From contig CALCUM010000002.1 in assembly GCA_937907245.1 (NCBI GenBank), positions 248,001-312,000 on the forward strand: DNA of 64,000 nt. Reading direction: 5' to 3'. Each line of letters begins with the position of its first letter. Positions within the stretch are counted from its first letter, which is position 1. Positions 1 through 9,270 of the stretch are shown one piece after another. The translations under genes were made by a program, and so were the position numbers. This DNA comes from an uncultured Rhodobiaceae bacterium (GTDB lineage: Bacteria > Pseudomonadota > Alphaproteobacteria > RS24). The notes beneath the pieces are model-generated. The model saw nothing but the letters and a program-made list of their open reading frames with translations, did no database searches and was not told where the DNA came from.

Positions 1-96
1 ACGCACACGATGTTGTTCAATCGTGCGTCGACGATTTTCGGCGGTACGACGGAAGTGCAAAAAGGCATTATCTCGAAATTCGTCCTCGGCCTGTAA
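1..96 (+). CDS. acyl-CoA dehydrogenase, C-terminal end (partial)
   Basis: The window opens inside a reading frame whose last 31 residues end FGGTTEVQKGIISKFVLGL and then a TAA stop. The FGGT(T/S)E.QK.I motif near the C-terminus is typical of acyl-CoA dehydrogenases, flavoproteins that introduce the alpha-beta double bond in acyl-CoA. Only the tail is present, so substrate class cannot be judged. The thioesterase gene that follows is convergent, ending 10 bases downstream, and may also act on acyl-CoA. Confidence 0.8.
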   Translation, partial: THTMLFNRASTIFGGTTEVQKGIISKFVLGL

Positions 97-106
97 GCCA
101 ACGGAT

Positions 107-901
107 TTAGGCGAACACTGCCTGAAGCTGCATCGCGTCCATAATACGACGGCCTTCGGAGTTCCATACTTGGGTAAGCTGAGAGCTATAGCCCTGGCAC
201 ACATGGCGCGTGGCAGAGCGCATGAGCCACCAACCGTCCTCGGTTTCCATTTTATCGGTGAGGAAATTAATATTCCAATTCATCGAGCTGAGGGCGCGCA
301 CCGGCTGGTCAAAAAACGTCAAAGCGGCGGGCGGCGTGTCGGCTAATACCAAAACCGGCATCAGGCCTTTATCCCAACTTTTGGGGTCGGTTAGGCGGGC
401 CCACATTAAAACATCGGGGTCGTCTGAACCTTGCATAAAACGCGGGCCGGAAACCAGGCGTCGGTCTAGGTTTTGTAAAAATGTTGGGGCATCGGCATGT
501 TTCGGAAAGAAAATTTCCGCGTCGTCTGGCTTCAGGGTGATTTGCTTTACCGGATAATCTACCTCGCGCGGCAACTCGCGGTTTACGCCATAGGTGAAAT
601 AGCCATGCGTGCCAGCCCCGATTGGGCTGTTCAGCTCGGCTGAGAAAGTGACATTGTTTTTGCCTTGGCGTTGCAATTTATGCGAGACGCTAAGCTGGTC
701 TACCGCGGGGCCGATGAAGTTGACTTGAGCGGTTCGCAGCGGCGGCAAGTCTGGGTTTTCTGCTTCGATGGCGGCAGCAAGAAGAGCGGTGGTTAAGCCC
801 CCGAAGGCGGTGCGCCCTTGTTTCCAATTGTCCGGCAGGTCGGCCACATAATTTGGGCCACTAGCCAAAAACTCGGCCATAATATCGCTATAGGTTTTCA
901 T
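107..901 (-). CDS. TesB-like acyl-CoA thioesterase family protein
   Basis: The 264-residue protein resembles double-hotdog thioesterases, which hydrolyse acyl-CoA to free acid and CoA. The N-terminal half has the hotdog-like stretch GRTAFGGLTTALLAAAIEAE around residues 30-50 and RTAQVNFIGPA around 57-70. The C-terminal half carries the second hotdog with WNINFLTD and a WW-rich strand. I start it at the ATG preceded by AAGGAAG seven bases upstream; an upstream in-frame start would add about 20 unlikely residues. It converges with the acyl-CoA dehydrogenase fragment, so a role in lipid or branched acyl turnover is plausible. The exact substrate is unknown. Confidence 0.75.
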   Translation of the reverse strand: MKTYSDIMAEFLASGPNYVADLPDNWKQGRTAFGGLTTALLAAAIEAENPDLPPLRTAQVNFIGPAVDQLSVSHKLQRQGKNNVTFSAELNSPIGAGTHGYFTYGVNRELPREVDYPVKQITLKPDDAEIFFPKHADAPTFLQNLDRRLVSGPRFMQGSDDPDVLMWARLTDPKSWDKGLMPVLVLADTPPAALTFFDQPVRALSSMNWNINFLTDKMETEDGWWLMRSATRHVCQGYSSQLTQVWNSEGRRIMDAMQLQAVFA

Positions 902-926
902 GAAACTTCCTTTCTTGGGGTTCGGT

Positions 927-1199
927 TTACACCGCGTTGAGCAATTTTTGCCGTTCGGCACGGTTGTTCTTCAATTGATATTCTCGCGACATGGCGGCGC
1001 CGCGCGTGGTGAAAGTTTCGCTATAAATCAATCGCCATTGCCGGCCTCTGGTGGCCTTGGCGCCGCTGCCATCATTATGAGCAGCCAAGCGTTTGTCTAG
1101 GTCTACCGTCCAGCCCACATAAGATTTTGCGGCGCCCGCGTCGCAGGTTTGTAGCAGGTAAACATAGCAGTTTGTTAGATAGCGTTTTGTGTTGGTCAT
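927..1199 (-). CDS. GIY-YIG nuclease superfamily protein (UPF0213-like)
   Basis: This is a 90-residue protein made of little more than one GIY-YIG module. The CYVYLLQT strand at residues 11-18 and SYVGWT at about 27-32 replace the two name-giving motifs, followed by LDKRLAAHNDG and a GRQWRLIYSE strand. Stand-alone single-domain members of this kind are common in bacteria and usually uncharacterised; GIY-YIG domains cleave DNA or act in repair. The start is the ATG just behind GAGGAAT; an upstream start would add 23 residues. It lies just upstream of, and transcribed in the same direction as, the thioesterase gene, so the two may share a transcript. Confidence 0.75.
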   Translation of the reverse strand: MTNTKRYLTNCYVYLLQTCDAGAAKSYVGWTVDLDKRLAAHNDGSGAKATRGRQWRLIYSETFTTRGAAMSREYQLKNNRAERQKLLNAV

Positions 1200-1297
1200 A
1201 TTCCTCAAGGGCTCTAGTCTAGGGCAACAATATATTGCTTTACAGTGCCTTGGAAAGGGTCTAATCACGCCGCAGATTGGCGATTTTCGAGGATGTT

Positions 1298-3226
1298 ATG
1301 TCGGAAGCTAAAAACCTTATAAACCTGCCTAAAAACCCCGCTTCGCGTGACGCCGATGCGCTTTATGGCGTGTCGCGTTGGGGCGAGGGGCTGATAACGG
1401 TTTTGGATAACGGCCATATCGGTCTTCTCCACCCATCGCGTCCAGAGGCGACGCCGACAGATCTTATGTCGGTTTTAGATAATCTAGAGCAACGCGGAAT
1501 TTCTGCGCCAGTATTGCTGCGCGTCGCTGACTTCATTGAATGGCGTATCGACCAGATTAACGATGCTTTTAACGAGGCTATTTCTGAGCTGACCTATCAG
1601 GGCAGCTATAAAGGTGTTTTCCCGATTAAAGTGAACCAGCAAGCGCAAGTGATCGACCGCATTGTAGCCTATGGGCAGCGTCATGGTTTTGGTTTTGAGG
1701 TTGGCTCGAAAGCTGAATTGCTTATCGCCATGGCGCATAATCCGGGCACGGAAAGCGCGCTGATTTGTAATGGCGTGAAGGATGAAGAGTTCATCCAATT
1801 GGCGCTTATGTCTTTGCAGCTTGGCTTTAATACGTTCATCGTGCTGGAAAGCCCGCGCGAGCTGGAGCTGGTTTTGGCGGTGGCGGAAACCATGAAGGTT
1901 CGCCCGCAATTGGGCATACGGATTAAATTAACCCATGAAGTTAGCGGCAATTGGGCGGCTTCCTCGGGCGATCGCTCGACGTTTGGCATGACCATCGCGC
2001 AAGTGATGGACGTGGTGGATGCGCTGCGCAAGCGCGATTTTCTCGATTGCCTGAAGCTGCAACACTGCCATTTGGGCAGCCAAGTGCCCAATATTATCGA
2101 AATCCGCATGGCGGCGCAGGAAGCCTGTCGGTTCTATTTGGAACTCATGAAAGAGGGCGCGCCGCTAGAGTTTCTGGATCTCGGCGGCGGGCTGGGCGTC
2201 GATTATACGGGCGAGCATCGCGCGACGGAAAACTCCACCAATTATACGCTCAATGAATATTGCCTTAACATCGTCGAGACGGTGAAATATGCCATGGACG
2301 AGGGGGGTGCCCCCCATCCGGTTATTATTACGGAGAGCGGGCGCGCCTGTGTGGCGCAAAGCTCCATGCTTTTGTTCAACGTACTGGAAGCCACCCAATA
2401 TGACAGCACCGAGCCCGTTTCGCCGGCCGAAGATGACCATACGTTGCTGAAATCTATGTTGGCGGTAGAAGAATATCTAACGCTAGAGCGGGTTAGCGAA
2501 GCGTGGAATGACTTAGTATATTATCGCAATGAAATGCGGGCGCTTTTGAAAAGCGGGCAGGTGTCTTTGCGCGAAACGGCCAAGGCCGAGCGTATCCATT
2601 TGTATATGATGAGCCGCATTAAAACCATGCTGGCCGATAGCGATATGGAAAACGAAGAAATGCGCGCGGCCCTAGAGCAGACAGCCGATATTCTGCATGG
2701 CAATTTTTCATTGTTCCAAAGCCTGCCAGATGTTTGGGCCATCGATCAAATTCACCCAATTGCGCCGCTGCATAGGCTTAATGAAAAGCCACGCCGCCGA
2801 GCTATTTTGTCTGATATCACCTGTGATAGTGACGGCAAAATTGATAAATTTGTGCTGGGCGATGGCGTGTCGAACACGCTGCCTGTGCATGATTTGCGCG
2901 CCGAGGAAGATTATTATCTTGGGGTGTTTTTTGTTGGTGCCTATCAAGAAACCTTAGGCGATTTGCACAATCTGTTTGGCGACACCAATGTGGTGACGAT
3001 TGAGTTGCGCGACGATGGCTCGTTTGAATTAATGCATGAGCAAGACGGCGATACCATTTCGGAAGTTCTGTCTTATGTAGAGTACGACCCGCGCCTGATG
3101 GTCAGCAATTTCAAGAAAACCGTAGAGCGAGCTGTTCAGGCGGGCAAGTTAAGCCCTCGCGAGCGTCGCGAGATGATTACGGCCTTTAAAGATAGTATTA
3201 ACGGCTATACATATTTCGAACGATAG
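1298..3226 (+). CDS. speA: biosynthetic arginine decarboxylase
   Basis: A 642-residue PLP enzyme of fold type III that decarboxylates arginine to agmatine, the first step of putrescine synthesis. The PLP lysine is in FPIKVNQQ at about residue 111. The glycine-rich phosphate-binding segment LDLGGGLGVDYTG and the C-terminal dimer motif with CDSDGKIDKF are both present, and the length matches the SpeA family. I use the ATG preceded by GAGGA rather than an in-frame TTG 21 bases upstream. It is the first gene of a co-directional block with carboxyspermidine dehydrogenase, carboxyspermidine decarboxylase and agmatinase, so its product is very probably channelled to spermidine. Confidence 0.95.
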   Translation: MSEAKNLINLPKNPASRDADALYGVSRWGEGLITVLDNGHIGLLHPSRPEATPTDLMSVLDNLEQRGISAPVLLRVADFIEWRIDQINDAFNEAISELTYQGSYKGVFPIKVNQQAQVIDRIVAYGQRHGFGFEVGSKAELLIAMAHNPGTESALICNGVKDEEFIQLALMSLQLGFNTFIVLESPRELELVLAVAETMKVRPQLGIRIKLTHEVSGNWAASSGDRSTFGMTIAQVMDVVDALRKRDFLDCLKLQHCHLGSQVPNIIEIRMAAQEACRFYLELMKEGAPLEFLDLGGGLGVDYTGEHRATENSTNYTLNEYCLNIVETVKYAMDEGGAPHPVIITESGRACVAQSSMLLFNVLEATQYDSTEPVSPAEDDHTLLKSMLAVEEYLTLERVSEAWNDLVYYRNEMRALLKSGQVSLRETAKAERIHLYMMSRIKTMLADSDMENEEMRAALEQTADILHGNFSLFQSLPDVWAIDQIHPIAPLHRLNEKPRRRAILSDITCDSDGKIDKFVLGDGVSNTLPVHDLRAEEDYYLGVFFVGAYQETLGDLHNLFGDTNVVTIELRDDGSFELMHEQDGDTISEVLSYVEYDPRLMVSNFKKTVERAVQAGKLSPRERREMITAFKDSINGYTYFER

Positions 3227-3244
3227 AGAGAAGGGGCGGCGATA

Positions 3245-4450
3245 GTGTCTCATGTTTTAGTAATTGGTGCGGGCGGCGTAGGCTCGGTCGCGGTTCATAA
3301 AATGGCAATGTTGGGCGAGCGGTTTAAAACCATCACCCTCGCGTCACGGCGCCTGTCGTCTTGCGAAGCCATCCAAAAAGCTGTGAAGGAACGCCTAGAC
3401 CGCGACATTCATATTGCGCAAGTGGATGCGGATGATGTGTCGCAAACCACCGCTCTTATCGAAAAAATACAACCTGACCTCGTGGTCAATCTGGCTTTGC
3501 CATATCAAGATTTGGCGATTATGGATGCGTGCCTTGCTACAGGCGTGCATTATTTGGACACGGCCAATTATGAGCCGCGCGACGAAGCCAAGTTCGAATA
3601 TCACTGGCAATGGGCCTATCAGGAACGCTTTGCCGAAAAGGGTCTGATGGCGCTTCTGGGGTCGGGGTTCGACCCCGGCGTGACCAATGTGTTTACCGCC
3701 TATATTCAAAAGCATTTAGTGTCAGATATGAAGACGTTAGATATTCTCGATTGCAATGGCGGCGACCATGGACAAGCGTTTGCCACTAATTTTAACCCTG
3801 AAATCAACATCCGCGAAATCACCGCGCCGGCCCGCCATTGGGCCAAGGGCGCTTGGGTGGAAAGCCCAGCTTTGTCGCATAAACAGGCCTATGTGTTTCC
3901 CGAAGTTGGGGAGCGCAATATGTATCTGATGTATCATGAGGAGCTGGAATCCTTGTCGAAACATTACCCCGAGATAGAACGCGCCCGTTTTTGGATGACC
4001 TTTGGCGACGCTTATTTGACCCATTTGGAAGTGCTGCAAAACGTCGGCATGACGGCCATTGAGCCAGTGCTTTACGAGGGCAAAGAAATTGTGCCTTTGC
4101 AGTTTTTAAAAGCGGTGCTGCCAGACCCGGGCGACTTGGGCAAAACGACAAGCGGCAAAACGTGCATCGGTAACATCGTGAGCGGCCAACACGAAGGCGT
4201 CGACCGCACGGTTTACCTGTATAACAATTGCGATCATGAGGCGTGTTTTGCCGAAGTAGGCAGCCAGGCGGTCAGCTATACCACGGGCGTGCCAGCAATG
4301 ATTGGCGCTGCTTTAATGCTGGATGGCACATGGATGCAGCCGGGGGTTTTCAACCTCGAGCAACTCGACCCCGATCCGTTTATGGCCATGCTGAACCAAC
4401 ATGGCCTGCCGTGGCAGCATGTGGAGCTAGATGCTCCCTTGAGCTTTTGA
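3245..4450 (+). CDS. carboxy(nor)spermidine dehydrogenase, saccharopine dehydrogenase family
   Basis: The 401-residue protein starts with a Rossmann motif VIGAGGVGS at residues 5-13 and continues as a saccharopine-dehydrogenase-like reductase. Members of this family condense putrescine or diaminopropane with L-aspartate semialdehyde, using NADPH, to make carboxyspermidine or carboxynorspermidine. It lies 18 bases behind speA and just ahead of the matching decarboxylase. That neighbourhood, rather than a residue I can see, separates it from lysine-pathway saccharopine dehydrogenases. Translation starts at GTG behind GAAGGGG. With SpeA and SpeB supplying putrescine, carboxyspermidine is the more likely product. 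Confidence 0.88.
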   Translation: MSHVLVIGAGGVGSVAVHKMAMLGERFKTITLASRRLSSCEAIQKAVKERLDRDIHIAQVDADDVSQTTALIEKIQPDLVVNLALPYQDLAIMDACLATGVHYLDTANYEPRDEAKFEYHWQWAYQERFAEKGLMALLGSGFDPGVTNVFTAYIQKHLVSDMKTLDILDCNGGDHGQAFATNFNPEINIREITAPARHWAKGAWVESPALSHKQAYVFPEVGERNMYLMYHEELESLSKHYPEIERARFWMTFGDAYLTHLEVLQNVGMTAIEPVLYEGKEIVPLQFLKAVLPDPGDLGKTTSGKTCIGNIVSGQHEGVDRTVYLYNNCDHEACFAEVGSQAVSYTTGVPAMIGAALMLDGTWMQPGVFNLEQLDPDPFMAMLNQHGLPWQHVELDAPLSF

Positions 4451-4469
4451 GCCAGCTTTGAGCCCGGTC

Positions 4470-5630
4470 ATGCAAACCCAATCAACGGGTGCGGGAAGTT
4501 TCGCGACCTTTGATTTATCGCGCGTGCCCTCGCCCTGTTTCGTGGTCGATGAAGTGGCTTTGCGCCAGAACCTAGAGATACTGCAAGCGCTGTCGAAGGC
4601 CTCAGGTGCGGAAATTTTATTGGCCCTGAAGGCCTTTTCTATGTGGTCTTTGGCGCCCATGGTGCGCGAGTATTTATCGGGCACTTGCGCGTCGGGTCTA
4701 TGGGAAGCAAAATTGGCGCAAGCCCATTATGGCGGCCAATTGACCAGCTATGCGCCCGCTTTTAAAGCCTCTGAATTCAACGAGATTGCGAGCCTTTCGG
4801 ATCATATTGTGTTCAACAGCGTGGCGCAGGTGACGCGGTTTGGCGCACAAGCGCAACATTTAGGCGCCTCCATTGGCTTGCGCCTTAACCCGCAACATTC
4901 AGAGGGCGAAGTCGAGAAATATGACCCTTGCGCGCCGCGCTCGCGTCTTGGCCAACCGGTATCCGAAATTACGGAATTGCCCGAGATGGTTTCGGGGCTG
5001 CATATGCACACATTATGCGAGCAAGGGTTTGCTCCCTTGGCGCGCACGATAGAGGCCATAGAGCCGTTTTTACACGCCCATAAAGACCAGCTGAAGTGGC
5101 TAAACCTAGGCGGTGGCCACCTCATCACGCGGCCCGATTATGACCGCGATGGACTTGTGCAATTGCTCACCCGCTTGCGCCAAGATTTGGACGTGCAAAT
5201 CTATTTAGAGCTTGGCACCAGCGTTGCTTTTGATACCGGTATTCTGGTGGGGGAAGTGTTGGATGTTATGGAAAATGACGGGCCGGTCGCCATTGTCGAT
5301 ATTTCGGCGACCTGTCATATGCCCGATGTTCTGGAGGCGCCTTATCGGCCGGCTTTATTGGGCGAGCCAACATCATCTGATAGTCGTCAGGTAACTTTGG
5401 GGGGCCCGAGCTGCTTGGCAGGCGATGTGATCGGGCGCTATGCATTTGAGGCTATGCCGCAAGCGGGCCAGCGGCTCGCTTTTCTCGATCAGGCGCATTA
5501 TTCGATGGTTAAAACATCTACCTTTAATGGCATTGCATTGCCCTCGATTGCCATTTGGAATAGCGAGAGCGATGCGCTACGCCTAGTGAAACAATTTGAC
5601 TATCGTGATTTTGAAACCCGTCTATCGTGA
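4470..5630 (+). CDS. nspC: carboxy(nor)spermidine decarboxylase
   Basis: A 386-residue PLP-dependent decarboxylase of the alanine-racemase fold. The PLP lysine is in LLALKAFSMW at about residue 54. LNLGGGHLI supplies the phosphate-binding glycines, and the C-terminal part has the AHYSMVKTSTFNG segment of the family. It removes the carboxyl group from carboxyspermidine to give spermidine, the last step of the route encoded here. The ATG lies 19 bases after the dehydrogenase stop; an in-frame TTG 12 bases upstream is less likely. I recognise it by its similarity to NspC and by pairing with the upstream dehydrogenase. Confidence 0.9.
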   Translation: MQTQSTGAGSFATFDLSRVPSPCFVVDEVALRQNLEILQALSKASGAEILLALKAFSMWSLAPMVREYLSGTCASGLWEAKLAQAHYGGQLTSYAPAFKASEFNEIASLSDHIVFNSVAQVTRFGAQAQHLGASIGLRLNPQHSEGEVEKYDPCAPRSRLGQPVSEITELPEMVSGLHMHTLCEQGFAPLARTIEAIEPFLHAHKDQLKWLNLGGGHLITRPDYDRDGLVQLLTRLRQDLDVQIYLELGTSVAFDTGILVGEVLDVMENDGPVAIVDISATCHMPDVLEAPYRPALLGEPTSSDSRQVTLGGPSCLAGDVIGRYAFEAMPQAGQRLAFLDQAHYSMVKTSTFNGIALPSIAIWNSESDALRLVKQFDYRDFETRLS

Positions 5631-5640
5631 GCCTAGCTTT

Positions 5641-6513
5641 ATGAGCCATCCAACCCAATTCCTCGGCGAAGAATTAAGCGCTTCTGAAAACAACATGGCG
5701 ACAGCGCGCTTTGAAGTGGTGCCCTGTGGGCTGGAAGCTACGGTGTCTTATGGCACAGGGGCGGCGCGGGGCCCGCAAGCGATACTCGAGGCCAGCCAAC
5801 AGTTAGAACGCTTGGTGGCAGGAAAAACGCCTTGCGCGGAAGGTATTTTCACCCATTCTGCGGTGAATTGCGACCAGCCAATAGAAGCGGTAATGGCCGA
5901 TTTACGAGCCTGCACCCAACAGATTAGCGCTCGTGGCCATGTGCCGGTCACTTTGGGGGGCGAGCATTCCCTGAGCTATGGCGCGGTGATGGGCGTGGTC
6001 GATGCGCTGGCGCAAAGCGGCGCAGGCCCTGTGGGGCTGGTGCATATTGATGCCCATGCCGACTTTCGCGACGCCTATCAAGGCCATAAACATTCGCACG
6101 CCAGTGTGATGAACTTGCTAGCTGCCGAAGGCCTGCCGATGGCGTCTTTTGGGGTGCGGGCGCTGGCCGAGGAAGAAGAAGCGGCGCGTCGAGCGCACGG
6201 GGTTTTAACCTTCGATGGGCCAGAGCTGGTGCGCGCGCAAACCTCGAGCGTGACCCTACCGGATGATTTTCCTGAAAATATTTATGTTACTTTCGACGTC
6301 GATGGTCTCGACCCCTCGGTGATACCAGCTACAGGCACGCCCGTTCCAGGCGGTTTGGGTTTCTATCAATCGCTAGATTTGATTGAAAGCACGCTCAAGG
6401 GGCGCCGTTGTGTTGGCATAGATGTCGTAGAATTAGCCCCGATAGAGGGGCAAAGCGTGTCTGATTTCACGGCCGCCTTGATTACCTATCAGCTGATGGC
6501 GATGGCGCTTTAA
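5641..6513 (+). CDS. speB: agmatinase (ureohydrolase family)
   Basis: A 290-residue binuclear manganese hydrolase that splits agmatine into putrescine and urea. The metal-ligand motifs are in family order: GGEHSLSYGA, DAHADFRD, and VTFDVDGLDPSVIPATGTPVPGG. Its substrate is the product of SpeA, encoded at the head of the operon, which favours agmatine over arginine or guanidinobutyrate. The start is the ATG 11 bases after nspC; an upstream in-frame TTG would overlap nspC by 35 bases and is less likely. A strong GC hairpin follows the gene. Confidence 0.93.
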   Translation: MSHPTQFLGEELSASENNMATARFEVVPCGLEATVSYGTGAARGPQAILEASQQLERLVAGKTPCAEGIFTHSAVNCDQPIEAVMADLRACTQQISARGHVPVTLGGEHSLSYGAVMGVVDALAQSGAGPVGLVHIDAHADFRDAYQGHKHSHASVMNLLAAEGLPMASFGVRALAEEEEAARRAHGVLTFDGPELVRAQTSSVTLPDDFPENIYVTFDVDGLDPSVIPATGTPVPGGLGFYQSLDLIESTLKGRRCVGIDVVELAPIEGQSVSDFTAALITYQLMAMAL

Positions 6514-6515
6514 CT

Positions 6516-6549
6516 AAAAACCCCCCGACGAGGGAGAGGCGTCGGGGGG
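6516..6549. terminator. GC-rich hairpin after speB
   Basis: A perfect 10-bp stem, CCCCCCGACG pairing with CGTCGGGGGG around a 9-base loop, closes the polyamine operon. On the plus strand no T-run follows. On the minus strand the stem is followed by five T, so as an intrinsic terminator it would work best on antisense transcripts. It may instead protect the 3' end of the operon mRNA. Confidence 0.6.
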
Positions 6550-6651
6550 GTAGATAATGGGATCTGAGGAGATCTCTCATTTGTCTATACGCAAGATATT
6601 ACAAGACGGATGTTTAAATTTTTATTAAGCTGCCTGCAGGGGAGAAAAACT

Positions 6652-8466
6652 ATGAAAAATCTACGGGGAATAGCGCTTGCCTTGACGTTTTTGGCAGCTC
6701 CATGGGCCACGAATGCGGCTGAAAACCGGCAAAACCGCGAAGTTTTATTCGGCGAGACGCATTTGCATACCGTAATGTCTTTTGATGCGTATATTTTCGG
6801 CAATCGCAATACGCCAGACGACGCCTATCGTTTTGCCAAAGGGGAAACCATCAAGCATCCAGCTGGTTTTGACATGACCCTGAGCGAACCGTTGGATTTT
6901 CAGTCGGTTACCGATCACGCCATTTACCTTGGCATGTTGCCCGCCATGCATAATCCGAAATTAAAAGTTTCCAAACACCCGATATCGCTGGAGATGCGCA
7001 AGGCGAAGAGTGCCGCCGAGCGTTTGGTCGCGTTTCAAAAACTATTCCCCTATTTGAATAAAAGCGACAAGCCAGATGATTTGGTTGATGTGGATGTCAT
7101 GAAATCGGCTTGGAGCGAGATTATTGCTACCGCCAATCGTCATAATGAGCCGGGCAAATTCACCACGCTCATCGGCTATGAGTTTACCTCTGGCCCGAAA
7201 AACCAAAACCTGCACCGCAATGTTTTCTTCCGTGGAGACAAAGCCCCCCGCCTGCCGTTTAGCCGCATTATGTCTCCCAATCCAGAAGACCTCTGGAAAT
7301 GGATGGATAATTTGCGCGCCAAGGGCATGGACACATTGGCCGTGCCGCATAATTCAAATGGCTCGAATGGTCTGATGTTCCAAACCACCAAATGGGATGG
7401 TAGCCCGATGGATATGGCTTATGCAAAAACGCGTATGCGCAATGAGCCGATTGTGGAAGTGACCCAAGTCAAGGGCGATAGCGAGACCCATCCATTGCTT
7501 TCGCCGAATGATGAATATGCTGATTTTGAAACCATGCCGTTTCGTATCGGTGCTTGGGTGCCGAGCCAAGCCGATGGCTCTTATGTACGCCAAGCCTATT
7601 TGCGCGGGCTTGAGATGGCTGCAAAAGGCAAAGGCAATCCCTATAAATTTGGCCTCATCGGCGCCTCCGACACCCATGTGGGCGCGGGCGCGTTTGACGA
7701 AGATAATTATTGGTCGAAAGTCGGGCTGGTCGATAGTAACGCCAAACTGCGTGGCTCTGTGCCACTCGACAAGCCGAATAAAGATGGCAGTCGTTATAAT
7801 GAAAACAATTTCCAAACCTGGAGCGCGTCTGGTTTGGCAGCCGTTTGGGCGGATAGCAATACGCGGGGCGATATTTTCGATGCCATGCGCCGCAAAGAAA
7901 CCTATGCCACCACCGGCCCACGCATGAAGTTACGCTTTTTTGCGTCGGATAATTTCGAACGGCGCATCCTCAAGCGCGCCAATATGGTGGAGCGCGCCTA
8001 TCGCCAAGGTGTCTCTATGGGCAGTGATTTGACGTTGGACAAAAACCAGTCGCCAGAGTTTTTGCTGTGGGCGATGCGCGATGCCCGTTCGCAAGGGCTG
8101 CAGCGGTTGCAAATTGTCAAAGGCTGGCTGAAAGCCGATGGCTCGAGCGCCGAGAAAGTATTTGATGTGGCTTGTGCGGGCGGAAAAACGCCCAATGCCA
8201 AGCACCGCTGCCCAGACAATGGCGCCAAAGTGGATGTCAAAACCTGCAAAGCTTCAGCCAAAACCTCGGCCAATGAATTGAAAACCACATGGCGTGACCC
8301 CGAGTATGTTTCGGGTCAGCAGGCGTTTTATTATGTTCGTGTTTTGGAAAACCCGAGCTGTCGTTGGTCGAGTTGGGATGCTTTGCGCGCTGGCGTGGCG
8401 CCACGACCGGACGTCGATGCAACCATTCAAGAACGCGCTTATTCATCGCCAATTTGGGTGAATTAG
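6652..8466 (+). CDS. secreted DUF3604 domain protein
   Basis: The 604-residue protein begins with a clear signal peptide (basic MKNLRG, hydrophobic core, cleavage near ATNAAEN). The mature part opens with FGETHLHTVMSFDA, and further on has SVTDHAIYLG, GYEFTSG, VPHNSNGSNG and GASDTHVGAG. Such His/Asp-rich motifs resemble PHP-type metal phosphoesterase cores, and DUF3604 is assigned to that neighbourhood. No enzymatic role is established that I know of. The start is an ATG eight bases behind GGGGAG. It is convergent with znuB, the stops being 3 bases apart. Confidence 0.85.
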   Translation: MKNLRGIALALTFLAAPWATNAAENRQNREVLFGETHLHTVMSFDAYIFGNRNTPDDAYRFAKGETIKHPAGFDMTLSEPLDFQSVTDHAIYLGMLPAMHNPKLKVSKHPISLEMRKAKSAAERLVAFQKLFPYLNKSDKPDDLVDVDVMKSAWSEIIATANRHNEPGKFTTLIGYEFTSGPKNQNLHRNVFFRGDKAPRLPFSRIMSPNPEDLWKWMDNLRAKGMDTLAVPHNSNGSNGLMFQTTKWDGSPMDMAYAKTRMRNEPIVEVTQVKGDSETHPLLSPNDEYADFETMPFRIGAWVPSQADGSYVRQAYLRGLEMAAKGKGNPYKFGLIGASDTHVGAGAFDEDNYWSKVGLVDSNAKLRGSVPLDKPNKDGSRYNENNFQTWSASGLAAVWADSNTRGDIFDAMRRKETYATTGPRMKLRFFASDNFERRILKRANMVERAYRQGVSMGSDLTLDKNQSPEFLLWAMRDARSQGLQRLQIVKGWLKADGSSAEKVFDVACAGGKTPNAKHRCPDNGAKVDVKTCKASAKTSANELKTTWRDPEYVSGQQAFYYVRVLENPSCRWSSWDALRAGVAPRPDVDATIQERAYSSPIWVN

Positions 8467-8469
8467 AGC

Positions 8470-9270
8470 TTAGGCTTTTTTGGATTTTGCCCAATCCATC
8501 AGCAATTTTGCGCTGAGCACGACAAGAAACACAGCCACCGAGAAAGACACAATGGCCGGCCCTATGGGGACGGCCATTTGTTGTGCGAGGGGCAAGCCAA
8601 TTAACATCGACAGACAAGCAAAAAGACTGCCCCCAACGCCCATGGCTTCCGGTGACTTGGCAAATAAACGCGCTGTAGAGGCGGGGATGATAAGCAGCGA
8701 TGTGATGAGCAGCGCCCCGACCAATTGCACGGCACCCGCCACGACAACGCCCATCAAGAGCATCAGTAAAAACTCATAGACGCGCACCGGAACGCCCTCT
8801 GCATGGGCTAATTCTTCGCTTGTGGTCATCAGCAAAAGCCCCGGCCATAGGCGCATCAATAGCCCCAAAGACAAGCCGCTGCCGAGTACTAAAATCGGCA
8901 ATATATCGGGCGAAACACTATCTAGGCTGCCGAGTAAATAATCATGCACTTCGGCGTCTTCCATGCCCAAAAGCGCCATCGAAACAATGCCCAAAGATAA
9001 AGCCGCATGGGCCAGAATGCCCAGCAATGTATCCGTGGCCAGCAGGCGTTGGGTGCGAAGCCAAATCAGCGCGACCGCAAAAGCAATCGCGATGAGGATC
9101 ATGCCAAGCTGGTTGGAAATGCCAATTAATAAGCTGATAGCCACCCCGAGCAACGCCGAATGGGCCAAGCCGTCGCCGAAATAAGCCATACGTCGCCAAA
9201 CCACGAAACAGCCCAATGGGCCGGCCAATAATGCCAAAGCGGCGGCCGTGATAAGCACCGGGGTCATCAT
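8470..9270 (-). CDS. znuB: zinc ABC transporter permease
   Basis: A 266-residue integral membrane protein with about eight hydrophobic helices, of the ABC-3 family of metal permeases. GCFVVWRRMAYFGDGLAHSALLGVA near the N-terminus (residues 20-45) is the family signature. It would carry Zn2+ (or Mn2+) across the inner membrane from a periplasmic binding protein. The start codon overlaps the end of the ATPase gene by 4 bases, indicating translational coupling. No znuA or zur gene is in the window, and I see no Zur-like site just upstream of the pair. Confidence 0.9.
   Translation of the reverse strand: MMTPVLITAAALALLAGPLGCFVVWRRMAYFGDGLAHSALLGVAISLLIGISNQLGMILIAIAFAVALIWLRTQRLLATDTLLGILAHAALSLGIVSMALLGMEDAEVHDYLLGSLDSVSPDILPILVLGSGLSLGLLMRLWPGLLLMTTSEELAHAEGVPVRVYEFLLMLLMGVVVAGAVQLVGALLITSLLIIPASTARLFAKSPEAMGVGGSLFACLSMLIGLPLAQQMAVPIGPAIVSFSVAVFLVVLSAKLLMDWAKSKKA

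Noticed and set aside
4470-5630. Diaminopimelate or ornithine decarboxylase
   Set aside because: The fold is shared, but length, the missing diaminopimelate motifs and the adjoining carboxyspermidine dehydrogenase favour carboxyspermidine decarboxylase.
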